Part shown: in pieces, positions 1 to 11,450 of the stretch
Position numbering within the stretch: the stretch's first letter is position 1
Layout: each line of letters starts with the position of its first letter
From: Iris pallida
Lineage: Eukaryota > Streptophyta > Magnoliopsida > Asparagales > Iridaceae
Assembly (NCBI GenBank): GCA_029216955.1
Contig: JANAVB010004063.1
Location: forward strand, 1-64,000
Length of the DNA stretch: 64,000 nt
Reading direction: 5' to 3'
Program-made: the position numbers and the translations under genes
Notes under the pieces: model-generated
The model's input: the letters and a program-made list of their open reading frames with translations, nothing else
Databases searched by the model: none
Told to the model about the DNA's origin: nothing

Positions 1-396
1 TTTTCTTTGGTCCAAAGAGAGGTTAGCTAGCTAGCAACTATCTACAAATACTAGCTGCTGAGGTTAATTGTGTTGTCCAGTTTGGCTCATCCGTAGATCC
101 TATATATGGGTTGGAGTTGGACCTTTATTTGGTGGGTGACGGAGTGACGGAGTGATCGCGTGCGTGACGGACGGGCGTTATTTTCTAACTTATTTTTTCA
201 TCACAGCTCACAAGAGTACAGGAATTAGTTGTATTTATATATATTATATTTTTGGTTAATAAAGCATTACTACAGGAATTAATATGCTAAACGTGGAAAG
301 GACTAAGGAGTTTGAATAGAAAGACTCTTATACTGTATTATTTAATTGATGATAGTGATTAGTGGGACCCATCATGAAACTTCTATATAAAAATGA
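1..396. other. Non-coding flank left of the MULE
   Basis: I see no gene or recognisable element here. The sequence is AT-rich with short direct repeats such as GTGACGGAGTGACGG around 135-155. It is taken as the target region of the MULE that begins near 397. Confidence 0.4.
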
Positions 397-432
397 TTTT
401 TTTAAGGACACTACCACTTTTACTTGGAACTA
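397..432 (+). repeat. Left terminal inverted repeat of the MULE (interrupted)
   Basis: It starts with seven T residues and contains TTTTACTTGGAACTA. It is cut by the CCCTA-rich insertion and continues at 1284 with GCCC. It pairs with 20478-20514 on the opposite strand. Confidence 0.65.
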
Positions 433-1274
433 CTAGGGGTGACGATTTTGCCCTCATACCCTCTACCCTAGCCGGGTACCTTGCACCCTCAGGTGCCCAC
501 GGGTACCCTCTACCCTTCGAGGGCATGCCCTACCCTTACCCTCTTGGAATTAGGGTATGGTAAGGGTTTTATTCTGTTACCCTAGTGCAATTACCCGGGT
601 ACCCGCCCTACCCGCCCTACCCTCTGCCTGTAACCCTACCCTGAACCCTACCCTACCCTGAATCACTACCCTACCCACTACCCGTTAACCCTAACCCTTT
701 AAAACCCTCGACCCTATCCTTCTCCCAACCCGCTTTGTAATTTTGTATAGTCCCACTGCCATAGTATTACTACTACTTATAGTTTTTTGTAATTAGTACT
801 TAGGATTAGGAGAACTACATGGTGCTTGATCCTAAGGAATCAGGTCTAGCCCCCTCCTTGGGTATGTAGGAAGCCCAGGTTCTACTATAAAACTGGGTTC
901 AGCGCCTTTAGTAAAAAAAATATTCTCCCTGTTATTTCTTGTTAAGTTGTTATGATTTTTGAATGCTGTCAAAATCTGAAAAAAATTGAAATGGAAAAAA
1001 AAGATTCCCCCCTGTTTACTAGCAAAAAAAATTTGATTTTCAAAGTTTAAAAAATGAAATGGCAAGGGTAATACCCTTACCCTCCCTACCCTAACCCTCA
1101 GCTACCCTGTGAGGGTAAAGGGCAAGGACGGGTAATGGGTATTAGTTTTTTGGAAGAGGGCTACCCTACCCTACCCTCATGACTCCCCTAGGGTATCAAA
1201 AAAGGTCAATACCCTACCCTACCTGCCCTCTTCCTGCCCTTACCCTACCCTACCCTACCCATCGCCAGTCCTAC
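433..1274. mobile_element. Non-autonomous DNA transposon with CCCTA-rich ends (hAT-like)
   Basis: A 12-bp string, TACTTGGAACTA, stands at both 421-432 and 1272-1283. An 8- or 9-bp target duplication can be read from it. The ends are imperfect inverted repeats: TAGGGGTGACGAT at the left and TAGGACTGGCGAT as the reverse complement of the right. The outer 200-300 bp on each side are dense in TACCC/CCCTA pentamers on one strand. The middle is AT-rich and has no credible ORF. The start resembles hAT termini, but a 9-bp duplication would fit a Mutator-type element. The insertion splits the left terminal repeat of the MULE, so it is younger than the MULE. Confidence 0.65.
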
Positions 1275-1349
1275 TTGGAACTAGCCCAAAATATTTCAAA
1301 TATTACAAGTTTCATCAATTTTTTTACTTGGGGCTAGTCCAAGCAAAAG

Positions 1350-1357
1350 TATAAATA
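1350..1357 (+). promoter_or_regulatory. Putative TATA box of the MULE transposase gene
   Basis: TATAAATA is followed within 30-60 bp by a long CT-rich tract (about 1365-1410), typical of a plant transcription start and leader. It lies just inside the MULE left end and points toward the transposase relic. Confidence 0.45.
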
Positions 1358-1740
1358 CCCTTTTCTTTTTTTTTTTCTCTCTCCTCTACTCTTTTCTTCT
1401 CTTCCTCATCCAACATTTCTAGGTCAAAGAATTTAACCCCAAAATTTTTTTTTCAACCTACATTTTGTGAAGATTGTTGGTAAAATTTCTAGTGATAGTG
1501 TCATTGACTTCTCCCATTTATTGGTAAGTCATCGAATTAATATATGTTTAAAGTTTTTAACATTAATTTCACATATAAAAGTTGAATTATATGTGTTTAA
1601 TGTAGAAAAAATGAACATGGAAGAACCCGGGTCATCAAATGTAGTAAACTCTCTTCCTGCTACGTCCGAAGAACACTTGACGCTTCAGAAGCCCTCTTGG
1701 TAACTAAATTTTAACTTTTTATCGGGTAAAAGACGAGTCT

Positions 1741-1885
1741 GTGACACAGAGGGCTGCAACCCCTCTGACAGTCCACATCTTAGGACATGACTATCAGAGA
1801 GGTGGCAGTCCTTCATATTATAAGGACTGCCAGGCTTGTGGCAGTCCTAAAATTGTAAGGACTGTCTCACTCCCTACAGTCCTAT
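1741..1885. repeat. GGACTGCCA palindromic repeats, left spacer of the MULE
   Basis: Several copies of GGACTGCCA and its complement TGGCAGTCC form inverted pairs, for example AAGGACTGCCAG...GTGGCAGTCCT around 1830-1850. The same words recur at 4825-5390 and 8025-8165, the other two non-coding spacers of the element. Confidence 0.75.
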
Positions 1886-2034
1886 TTATTTGCAAAATTT
1901 TCACATTTGATTTGTGTAGTTGTTTAGTTTTATTAACTTTAAGTTCTATTGTAGGTTTTATCATCTTCCTATATTGTGGTACCTACTCCAATTGCAGTTG
2001 ATGTAGGCCATTTATTCTGGATTGATCTTTGTTT

Positions 2035-4640
2035 TGAATTATGCGACGGTGCGGTACATTGGTTCCGAGAAGTTGGACGAGAAAATAACATAGTTCTTGT
2101 GATAACCAGATCGGCCTGAAATTGTCCGGGACGACAAACTGTGGTTGTTGGATGTGAAAGAGGTGGTGTGCTCAGAAGCCATAAGAAAGATATAGATATC
2201 CAGAGTAAAGTTTCCAAAAAAATATTGGAACGAGGAAATGTAGTTGTCCATTCACGACCCATATTAGAAACGAAGAAGAAGAAAAGTGGAGAGTCGAAGT
2301 CAAGAATGGAATCCACAACCATGAGATTACCGAAACACTATTGGGTCATCCGTATGTCGGACGGTTGAACAATATGAAGAAGAAGATAGTCGAAGACTTC
2401 TCCACTTTCGGAGTTGCACCAAGACAAATATACCGTCATACAACATAAAGATGAGAAGAACAAGTCTACAATGAAGTCAATATACAACATCCTATCTACT
2501 TCGAATGCTATTCGGACGAAATCAAGAATGGCGATGCAAGAAGTGCTTAAGTTGCTTGCAGATAATCATTATGTTTTCCATAGAAGACATCCCCAGAGTA
2601 ATGAAGTCATTTCACTCTTTTGGGCTCATCCCGATTGTACCAATTTGGCTAGGTCTTTTGCCGACGTGTTAGTCCTTGATTGCACGTACAAGACCAATAA
2701 GTTCAAGATGCCTCTCTTTCATGTTGTCGGGTTCACTTGTACTTGGAAAACATTTCCAGTTGCTTTTTGCTTCATGAAGAGTGAGAAACTTAAAGACTAC
2801 ACATGGGCGTTGGAGAAACTGAAAACACTTTACACCGATCATAGAGAGTCGTCTGTTCTTGTTACCAACATAGAGTATGTCCTAATTAATGCTATTCACA
2901 TTGTTTTTCCTCAAGCAGATACATTGCTATGCACTTGGTATGTCAATCGTAATATTCAATCCCAATGTAAGTTAAAGTTTCGGAAGATGGATGGTAAACT
3001 TGACATGCAAATTTTTGACGAATTCTATAATGACTGGAATTGTGTATGGTGAGCCTCTAGGATTGCCAGTTACGATGCCGCATGATTCTTGTTCAATCAA
3101 AAGTGGAAGGCGAGGGAGCCGACATGCATTTCTTACATCAAAGATACATGCTTGAACCGCACAAAGAACAATTCATCTTAGCATGGACGAATGTGGTGAA
3201 GCATTACGGCACGACAACTACCAACCGTATCGAAGGAGCATACTTGGTATTAAAGAGACATAAATCATCTCTCAGCAACTTTTTCTCAGTTTGGCAAGCT
3301 ATATATCTATCGGTAGACCAGACGATAAACGAAATTAAGGCATCATTTGAGATGAGCTTAAATATAGTCAAGCATGAGCATAGAAAAAACACTCTTGGAT
3401 GCGTTAATGCATGTGGTATCTCACAAGGCGTTGGCATTAATATTTGATGAGATTGATAGGTCAAAGTTTGTCGGGTTTGATCCCGAGGTTTATGGGTGTA
3501 TACATCGACATACACTGGGCCTCCCTTGTGCGCATCAGATTAATGAATATCGTCGTAAATCCATTCCTATTTCAGTAGATGTTGTCGATAACGTTGGAGG
3601 CAGTTGTCTATAATACCGTGGTGAAGAGGGACGCTGATTTCTTATCTTTGCCACAAGTAAAACTTCTCCACGCAATGTGGTGTGCCTTAGTAGGAGCGGA
3701 GCGAGAGTCCATTGAATTTAAAATCCAAGAAATTGTATGCCCGGTGACTACTAGAATGCATGAGCCGTCTGTTGTTTCCATTCATAAAGGCAGGCCTCAA
3801 ACTAGATTGACTAACTCACAGAAGAGAAGGCTGGAGTCAACTAAGAGAGATCCATCGTCCTTTGAACATGTTGAACGAAGCTTACAACAACCTCCACCTG
3901 CATGGAAGAGCAAGCTTGTCATTCGCCAAAAATAGAGAAAATGGACCTCCCAAGAGAAGATACAGTTGCAAGTCAAACACTGAGTTTGTATATTGACAAA
4001 TTTTAACCTGAGATTCGCAGTTATATTTGGTCTATTGTCGATATCCCGGGTGATGGCCGCCATTGCAGATTCTATGTGCTTGCAAGACATCTTGGTTATT
4101 CTGAAAAAGACGGATAGAGACAAGTGAGGCAGGAGCTGTATGAGGAGTTAGAGACTCGTCTTCCATTCTACTCCCGCATCCTAAGCGAAGAAACAGTTGC
4201 AAGTTTGTTGTTAAGTATCCCTTGCACTGATAGTGTGACCAGGAAAGACCACTACATGTCCGTCCGGTCTGCTGGTTATTATTTGCTAATAGGTACAGGA
4301 TACCTGTTGTCCTTATCTCGTCGGGTATTAGCAAAATATTATTTCCGATGTGCGCTCCTCCGACGGAGCACGGACATTCTGACCTATGTACTATAGGTCA
4401 AACTGGGAAACACTTAGTTATACTAAATGATCGGTCATTCTCTGATTCCTCCACCTTCAACAGTTTGGTACAAAAAAGCACCGATCGAAGCCATCGCCTA
4501 GACCACACCTTTCGTTGATCAAATCAACCATTGTAAGAAGTTGTTGAAGATTGAGGAGCCAAGAGACTTACCTGCTGGCCACTATGACGTCGAAATCGAC
4601 TCAGTATGGATATATTTACAGTTTGGCATTTTGTTTATAG
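2035..4640 (+). pseudogene. MULE transposase relic with FAR1-type, SWIM and OTU domains
   Basis: This was a cut-and-paste transposase of the FAR1/Jittery MULE group. The N-terminal part (about 2125-2420) has GCERGG and a W-x-V...HNH segment, as in FAR1-type DNA-binding regions. The transposase core (2414-3052) contains FWAHPDCTNLARSF and VLVLDCTYKTN, whose Asp (2678-2680) is the first catalytic acid. The second acid, normally in VTDRE, is Asn in VTNIE (2867-2869). A SWIM zinc finger follows at about 3497 (CIHRHTLGLPCAHQI). A C-terminal OTU-like peptidase domain has GDGRHCRFY with its Cys at 4064-4066 and continues to about 4600. Pieces lie in different frames (2414, 3082, 3374, 3579) with stops between, so the gene is dead. 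OTU-bearing MULE transposases are known in plants. Confidence 0.85.
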
Positions 4641-4824
4641 AGGACCACTTTTGTGTACAGTAAATTATGAAATATGAAGTCCAGTATATGTTTTTCACTT
4701 TTACCTGTGTACAATATGTGTTTACCTGTGTGCTATCTGTGTTATATGTGTTTACATGTGTGCAAGATTTATGAAAGTATATGTGTCAAAATGTATCAAT
4801 TTGTTAAAGTATCAGAGTTTGTAT

Positions 4825-5390
4825 CAGGACTGCCAGCCCCCTGGCAGTCCTACACTAATGTAGGACTGCCATGGTGTTATCAGTCCTAAATGAAACTCTC
4901 TGTGAAGAGAGTTTGACATACAAACTCTCTTCACAGAGAGTTTATATCAAGACTGCCAGTCCCTTGGCAGTCCTACACTAAATAAAACTCTTTGTGAATG
5001 TCTTTGCAGAGAGTTTATATCAGGACTGCCAGCCCCCCTGGCAGTACTACACTAATGTAGGACTGCCAGGGTGCTGACAGTCCAAAATAAAACTCTCTAT
5101 GAAGAGAGTTTGACATACAAACTCTCTTCACAGAGAGTTTGTATTAGGACTGCCAGCCCCCTGACAGTCCTACACTAATATAGGACTGCCAGGGTGCTGG
5201 CAGTCCTAAATGAAACTCTCTGTGAATCTCTTCACAGAGAGTTTGTATCAGGACTGCCAGCCCCCTGGCAGTCCTATACTAATGTAGGACTGCCAGCCCC
5301 CTGGCAGTCCTACACTAATGTAGGACTGCCAAGGTACTGGCAGTCCTAAATAAAACTCTCTGTGAAGAGAGTTTGACACACACACAAACT
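4825..5390. repeat. Array of perfect short hairpins (GGACTGCCAG and AAACTCTC palindromes)
   Basis: The array lies between the 3' ends of the convergent transposase and PMD genes. It is built almost entirely of inverted repeats. AGGACTGCCAG, a 4-nt CCCC loop, then CTGGCAGTCCT gives 11-bp arms. A second type has a four-base loop between the same arms. A third, AAACTCTC...GAGAGTTT, has 8-bp or longer arms. Composite units start near 4827, 4947, 5020, 5143 and 5248, so spacing is irregular (73-123 bp). No coding potential is seen. Confidence 0.85.
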
Positions 5391-5624
5391 ATTCAAATTA
5401 TGATAACCAAATAACAATAACATGTCCACTTCAAAATAGGATCCAAATAACAACATATCTACTATTACATATCCAAATTACAACAATCATATCCAATTTA
5501 CATCCAAAATTACAACATATCTAACTTACATCCAAAATAAGATCCTAATTACGACAATCAAGTTTCCAAATAACAACAACCATATCTAAATTACATCCAA
5601 ATACAAAATAATTTAAACATCCAA
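5391..5624. other. AT-rich non-coding spacer in the MULE
   Basis: Low-complexity sequence rich in ATCCAAATTACAACA-like words lies just downstream of the PMD gene stop. It probably holds that gene's 3' untranslated region. Confidence 0.45.
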
Positions 5625-7403
5625 CTACATATCATGTCGGGCCTTCGTACGCGCCTCCATATTATGCATAAAAGGGAACTCGACCTCGTCGTCGATGCGC
5701 TCCATCTCGGTGGCGATTGCGACACAGTCCTCGCTTTGGCAACCTCCCCGGAGTGATTTGGCCAATTCCTTTACCTTTTAGACTGTAAATGAAAGTATCA
5801 GTGAATTAAGTCTACAAACATGAAAATCTTAGGAAGAATACAAATACAGAATTCACCATCTTCACCAATGAAGCATAAAAGATATTTTTTAAAGGAAGAG
5901 GTCCCAGAGCTCCCACGGCCACGGGACCCGGCTTTGTAGGGTTCGACAACTTAGGATGTCTGACCCCCAGGAAGTACGACATGTAGTCCTCGCTACAGTC
6001 GGCCATCTCCTTGACCGGTTGTCTTTCATCTTTCCCAAGCACATGTCGTTGCCACTCGGAGTAGAAGTCGGTCACCCAGTCGAATTTTGCCGATTTGTAA
6101 TTCAAAGGTTGGGTCCCACGCGGAGGCTCCAGCATCCTTAGTGCGCTTCGGCATAGTTTGCACGAAGCCAAACTGACGAAGTACTCGATCTAGCATGTAC
6201 GGCTCCATGATTTTATAGCATATGATCATGCCATGAAATAAAGCAACTGGTTCACATGGCGATTCTCCTCGCATAAATCCCGGTATGGATGCCAAAATAT
6301 CTGTAGGAAAAAATTTTACAGCAAAACAAATTAACAAAAGATAGTTAACAACAAAACAAATTAACATAAAAAAGTAAGTCATAATTTAGTACCTCTTCTG
6401 GCACAAAATTATCTAGTAGTTCACGAATGGAAGCCAGTGTTTGAAATTTTTTTGTTTCCAGCTGCGTTGGCCTCCACCGACACAGTCTAGGAAGGTGGTC
6501 GCCATACCCTGGGTTCAGCTCACCCCGCCTGAGCATCGAAAAGTGCTCGTATATCCATGATTATACAATTTATAAATGAATAGTCAAAAATTAAACAACA
6601 AAATTTGTATACGAAATTAAATTGTTAGAAGTTTTCTTACATGCAGCAGAGTTTGGCATCCGACCATTGTCTTATTCCCGACACGGGATGCGATACCAAG
6701 ATCGCGGTAAAGATTGGCTAGTATACCACTTCCCCCAGGATATGTCAATGATGTCATCCACTTTAGATAAATTCAGAATGTACATAGCATGTATCGAGGT
6801 TCCGGACTTGTCTGAAATGCCGACCGATCCTCGGATGAAGAAGATGTATGCACGAGCCACCATGTCAACAGTCTCATCATCATCATCATCCTCCATCTCT
6901 ATGAAGTTCTCTACCAAAAATGACAGAGGAATTTCGTAGGACTTCTTGAAGTCGGGCAGGGATGTAAAACTGGTAGCCTCAACTCCAAGGTGATCTGAGA
7001 TAAATTTTACGATCTTTTCGTACCATTTAATTGATTTCTCATTGTTGTACATTTCCTTGGTTATGACGCGCCCAGTAACTGGCAGGTCCAGTATCTGATG
7101 GACATCGTCAAGTGTAATGGTTAACTCCCCTGCTCGAAGATGAAATGTGTTGGTCCTCCGGATGCCATCTCTCCACAAAGGCGAATATGAGGGCACTGTC
7201 CATTATCCTATAGGCGTATTGAGACAAATTGTGCAAGCCGCTCGGTATGACCTTGCTCTGGACGGCCTCCGATAAGCTGTCAAACCGCCAAGCCACGGTT
7301 TTTCTTCCTGTGGCTCACAGCCCTAAGCATATGATATATCCTCTGTATGTCGGACAATAGGAAAATAGTATAATAAATGGAAGCCCTAAACATAACAATT
7401 ATG

Positions 7404-7467
<64 letters not shown>

Positions 7468-7880
7468 TAATAAATGGAAGCTTACAAACTTAATATACAT
7501 ACTGGGTTCTTTCATATTTCATAAGCAATGTGGTTCTCAAACGAAGCCAACATTGAGCAACCTCACGGACGGACAGGCTCCTGAGAAGGACCGGGCTCCT
7601 GAGAAGGACCAGAACCGTCACGTGATAGAAGTCTGCCATTAGGCACATCGTCGTCGTCATCGAAAGAAGCTGGAGGACTAGGAGGAGCTCGTTGCTTCGA
7701 CCGAGCAGGAGGAGCCGGTGGCTGCGTCCGAGACCGGCCAGTCGCTCCAGTGACTTTCCTTTTTGGAGCCGGTACGAAGATTCTAATCGGTCTCTCGAGA
7801 GGACGTCCTTTAGTGCGTTCCTTGTGCCTTGACATGGTAGGCCGTATTCTCTTGGGAGCGGCCGGAGGAATGCAGGACAA
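5625..7880 (-). pseudogene. Plant mobile domain (PMD, MAIN-like) gene carried by the MULE
   Basis: Read from high to low coordinates, the gene begins with a basic, proline-rich N-terminus (7880-7563). A PMD follows: ALIFAFVERW near 7180-7200, TFHLRAGELTITLDDVHQIL with LPVTGR (about 7145-7075), and a run of six acidic residues near 6890. Later exons give WIYEHF with GDHLPRLCRW near 6560-6470, then YMLDRVLRQFGFVQTMP near 6200-6145. The last exon ends ARTKARHDM with stop TAG at 5625-5627. A strong donor, GTAAGA, follows the LLH codons near 6640. The main ORF (7196-6672) shifts frame near 6740, and an acceptor near 6558 has lost its AG, so I call it a pseudogene. PMD proteins occur both as host silencing factors (MAIL1/MAIN) and inside plant TEs. 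The role here is unknown. Confidence 0.8.
7405..7464. repeat. (TA)n microsatellite
   Basis: About 30 TA units lie inside an intron or gap of the minus-strand PMD gene. They are flanked on both sides by the direct repeat TAGTATAATAAATGGAAGC (7366 and 7463). Confidence 0.9.
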
Positions 7881-8024
7881 CAGGACAACATACAGTTATT
7901 AAATAATACAAAAACCAAAAATAGAAAACAGGAAAACATAAGGTTAAGAAGTCCTAATATCACCCCCCATGCTTGAATTAGGACAACATATTTGCTAACA
8001 ATCCTGTCCTAATGTTAGATTGAA

Positions 8025-8165
8025 TCAGGACTGCCAGGGTCATGACAGTCCTACTGTAAAGTAGGACTGCCAGACTCCATGTAGTCCACTTGTGAAAGAG
8101 GATTGCAGGTAGTCTGGCAGTCCAACTTTACAATAGGACTGCCAAGACCCTGGCAGTCCTGATTT
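8025..8165. repeat. GGACTGCCA palindromic repeats, right spacer of the MULE
   Basis: It contains AGGACTGCCAG...CTGGCAGTCC pairs on both strands, upstream of the PMD gene. This is the third location of the motif in the same MULE. Confidence 0.8.
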
Positions 8166-8509
8166 TGTCACCTTCGACTGTAGCAGCCGAACGGCCACAA
8201 CGGCATGATCATTTGTCGTATTCTAGGGTTAGGATTTCAAGTAATGTGTGTGAATTATCGTGTTCAAAAAATTTATTCATGAACCCTAAAGTGATTCTAA
8301 ATCTAATTTATCAAAACTTTTTCAAGAATTAAAAAAAAATCTTTGAATTTGAAAAAAATTAGAAAAATCTAGAAGAAATTAGGGAAGAACATACTTAGAC
8401 TCCGATGATGGTTTCGACTTTCGTGTCATCTCTTGGAATGGAGTGGTGGAAGAATTTGGAATGGAGTGGTGAAGAAGAGAGTGGGGTTTTAGGGCACTAC
8501 CAGAATATC

Positions 8510-8660
8510 ACCTTTTAGCGACACCCAAAAACGTCGCTAAAATGAAAAAAAAACGTCGCTAAGTTCATTTTCTGACGTGTTTAGCAACGTTTTACTGTAG
8601 TCGCTAAAATGGATAAAAACGTCGCTAATCGTCGCTCTTACCGACGCTTACCGACGCTTA
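8510..8660. repeat. CACTA left subterminal repeats (outer part)
   Basis: Repeated words such as TTTAGCGAC, AACGTCGCTAA and CTTACCGACG occur in both orientations. They are cut at 8665 by the solo LTR and resume at 13159. Such arrays bind the accessory transposase protein in CACTA elements. Confidence 0.8.
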
Positions 8661-10851
8661 CCGGCTGTGAGCACCCTGAATTTCGGGTTAATTTTTTTTA
8701 TTTCTATTTTATTTTTTCTTATTGTTTAGTTTCATTAAATAATTTATTCTGTTTATTTATCTGTAAATGTGCTTTTCCGTGCCATTGATATTGGAGTGTC
8801 AGGGATGTTCAACTCTGGAAATCTTCTTCATGAGTTTTATAGTGGACATGATTGCCTTCATGACGGTATATAGTGTCCCATCCAAACTTGTTCCCTTGTA
8901 CTCTTTTTGCTTCGTACAACTTCTGGTCAATTTAGACCATTTGATTATTAATTAATTTTCCCACTCTTTTCCTTGATCATTTTTAGCACGTTACCGTGAC
9001 TTTTCATTTGGGAGCACAAGACCAGTCAGTTTCTTGAAACCAACTTCTCATGCATGATCTACTCAAGACGCTCATCACCCATGACCTTCGTGTCCCACTC
9101 AGACACGCCATTTTGTGCTCTATTTGCTTCGTACAACTTTTCCGACACGTGACCCGATTTTATTTCACCCCACGGTATCACATTCATTTTCCAACTTGAA
9201 TTGTGGGTACCCTGTCGACCAAAACCCGTCAGCCCCAATTATGGACATGGCCCACATTGAGCCTACTATCTGCATGCCACTTGTGTCCTATTTATTGGAA
9301 TTCCCATGTGCTACTTATTTACCCATGATCATCAATACCTAATTTTAATTCGTTTATTGCATAATGTCTGATTTTGACCCAATCCGACTCCACCAAGTCC
9401 AGCCCAGCTTCGTGCTACCCTCCATCGGGACGCCCTCTTTTTCTTGCCCAAAAATACTATTTAATATCTGTCTACCTATTTAATATTCAATGGGAATTTC
9501 CTTCTATTAAAAATCCCTAAAACAAATCTAATTTTCTATTTGAATCCTAGCCCTTGATCTACCCCAACTCATCCTAACCACCAATTTTCCCCATAGCAGC
9601 CAACATCCATATTTCCCTCACTTGGTCGGCCCTAACTTCTAGGGAAGGCTTTTCTCTCTCATCCCTCTCTCACAATTATTATTCTCTCTCTCTCCCTTTC
9701 TAATACTTTTTTTGCACACCACTCTACACTAACAGCAGCTCACCACCACCTCCATCATTTCACCCGGCCACCACCCTGGCCGGACTTCTCCTTCTCCTGG
9801 CCGTCGACCACCGCCACCCACCAGCCTACTCTCCTCCTCCTTCTTCTCCACATTGATTCACCACCACCATCAATAACACATCACCACCCTCACCATGGAT
9901 TCACCACCACCATCACCTTAGCTCGAGCTCCATCGTCGAGGCCGCCGGCCGCCACCCCTGGCCGAGCACAGCCCTGGCCATCTTTTCATCCCCAAGCTCT
10001 TCATCCTCCTCCCGAACCACCTTCCTAGCCGAGCTCCACCGAACGCCAACACCACCGCACCACCATTCCGTCACCACCGTGACCACCACGAACGACCGTG
10101 CGCCGCCGTGCACAGTGCCTGGCCGCCCCGCCACACCCTCGTCGGCCGGGCCTGGCTGTGCAGCCCTGCACGCAGCCGTGCGTACCAGTGGCAGCAGCTG
10201 CAGGCTCGACAAGCCATGCGCCCCTTGGCCGTGCGCACACGGGCGGTGCAGCGCCACCGTGGCCTGCCGCCGCCGCCATGGCTGGCCTCCCCCGTCGTGG
10301 GGAACGCCGGCGACCCCCCTGGGTCGGCCACCTCGCTCTCCGGTGCGACGTATAGGCGATTCGTGCATTTCGCACGAATTCCCGCCGTGACGCGCGCGGA
10401 ATCAAGTCCATTTTGGCACCCCGTCGCAGCAACTTCGTGTATAATTTCCGAGAAATTCGACCGTTGGATCGGTGATTTCTTTGCTCCATCACAATCTCGG
10501 TATATCCACCTTCACTCCTGTCAATTTTCATCCGTTGATTTTATCGTTTGATGCCTCAAAACTGGCCACAAGTTGACCGTTTAAATTGTATTAATTTTGG
10601 ACAGTTTTGCGGGGTCAACTTCGTCAGCTTGTACCTCCTCCGTCGCAGCTCTGTTTGGCGTGCTACCAGTTCCTATGCGAAGCTGGTATAATCCTCTTGC
10701 TACCCCTCCAGTTTTGTTTCATTGTGAGCTTGTATGATTGGGTGAATTCGACGCCAAAGTTGACCGTCCGAATTTGTAATTTCCAACTTGTAAAATTCCA
10801 TTTTTGAACACGGAACTCCAGATTTTATTTCTGACACCATCATTAGACTTG

Positions 10852-11450
10852 TGGCATCGTTCTGGCATGTTTTCATATAAAATTTGTTAGATTTGGAGGA
10901 CGTGGGCCCTGGCACGTTTTTTGGTGCAAAGTGGGTCCTACAGTCCGGGTCAACGGGACTTTTTGACGTCGACTCATCGGAATCCAATTCCGGATATAAC
11001 GTTGAGTTTGTATCGTCATTATGGACTCGTTGACATATAATTTGCTAGGTTTTGGTGGACATTGGATCCGGCACGTATTTCAGGGCAAGTCGGATACCAA
11101 TATCCGGGTCAACGGGTCATGTTGAGATCGGCTCATCGGAATCCAATTCTGGATATACCGTTGAGTTCGTATCGTCATTCTGGACTCGTTGACATGTAGT
11201 TTACTGAGTTTTGAGAACATTGGCTTCGGCACACATTTCCGTGCAAACCGAAATTCTAAGTTCTGGTCAACGGACCAAATTGAGATCGGGTCAATGGAAT
11301 CCAATTTTGGAGATACCTTTGGGTTCGTATCGTCATTCTAGTTTCGTGGACATATAATTTGTTATATTTTATAGACTTGTTTTCTTGCACATTTTTCGGT
11401 GCAAAACAGCTCCGACACGGATATCGTTTTGACCCGAAATTACCTTTTTG
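10852..11450. repeat. 159-bp tandem repeat inside the solo LTR
   Basis: About four diverged copies occur. The word TATCGTCATT recurs at 11011, 11170 and 11329, exactly 159 bp apart. Each unit also holds GTTGACAT, a TTCGGCAC/TCCGGCAC segment, GGTCAACGG and TGGAATCCAATT. The outer copies are more decayed. Confidence 0.8.

Noticed and set aside
470..1265. Interstitial telomeric repeat
   Set aside because: The repeat word is the pentamer CCCTA/TACCC and not the plant telomere CCCTAAA. It is bounded by transposon ends and a target duplication.
1467..1703. Small ORF upstream of the MULE transposase
   Set aside because: It has no motif, lies in the presumed leader or first intron, and has AT-rich composition like its surroundings.
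4825..5390. CRISPR-like array
   Set aside because: Repeats are palindromic but spacing is irregular (73-123 bp), spacers are themselves repeats, and the context is a plant transposon.
9913..10551. Overlapping ORFs of up to 168 aa on both strands
   Set aside because: They lie in a GC-rich part of a solo LTR, where stop codons are rare by composition. Several overlap in all frames, none has a recognisable motif, and the sequence looks like an untranslated leader.
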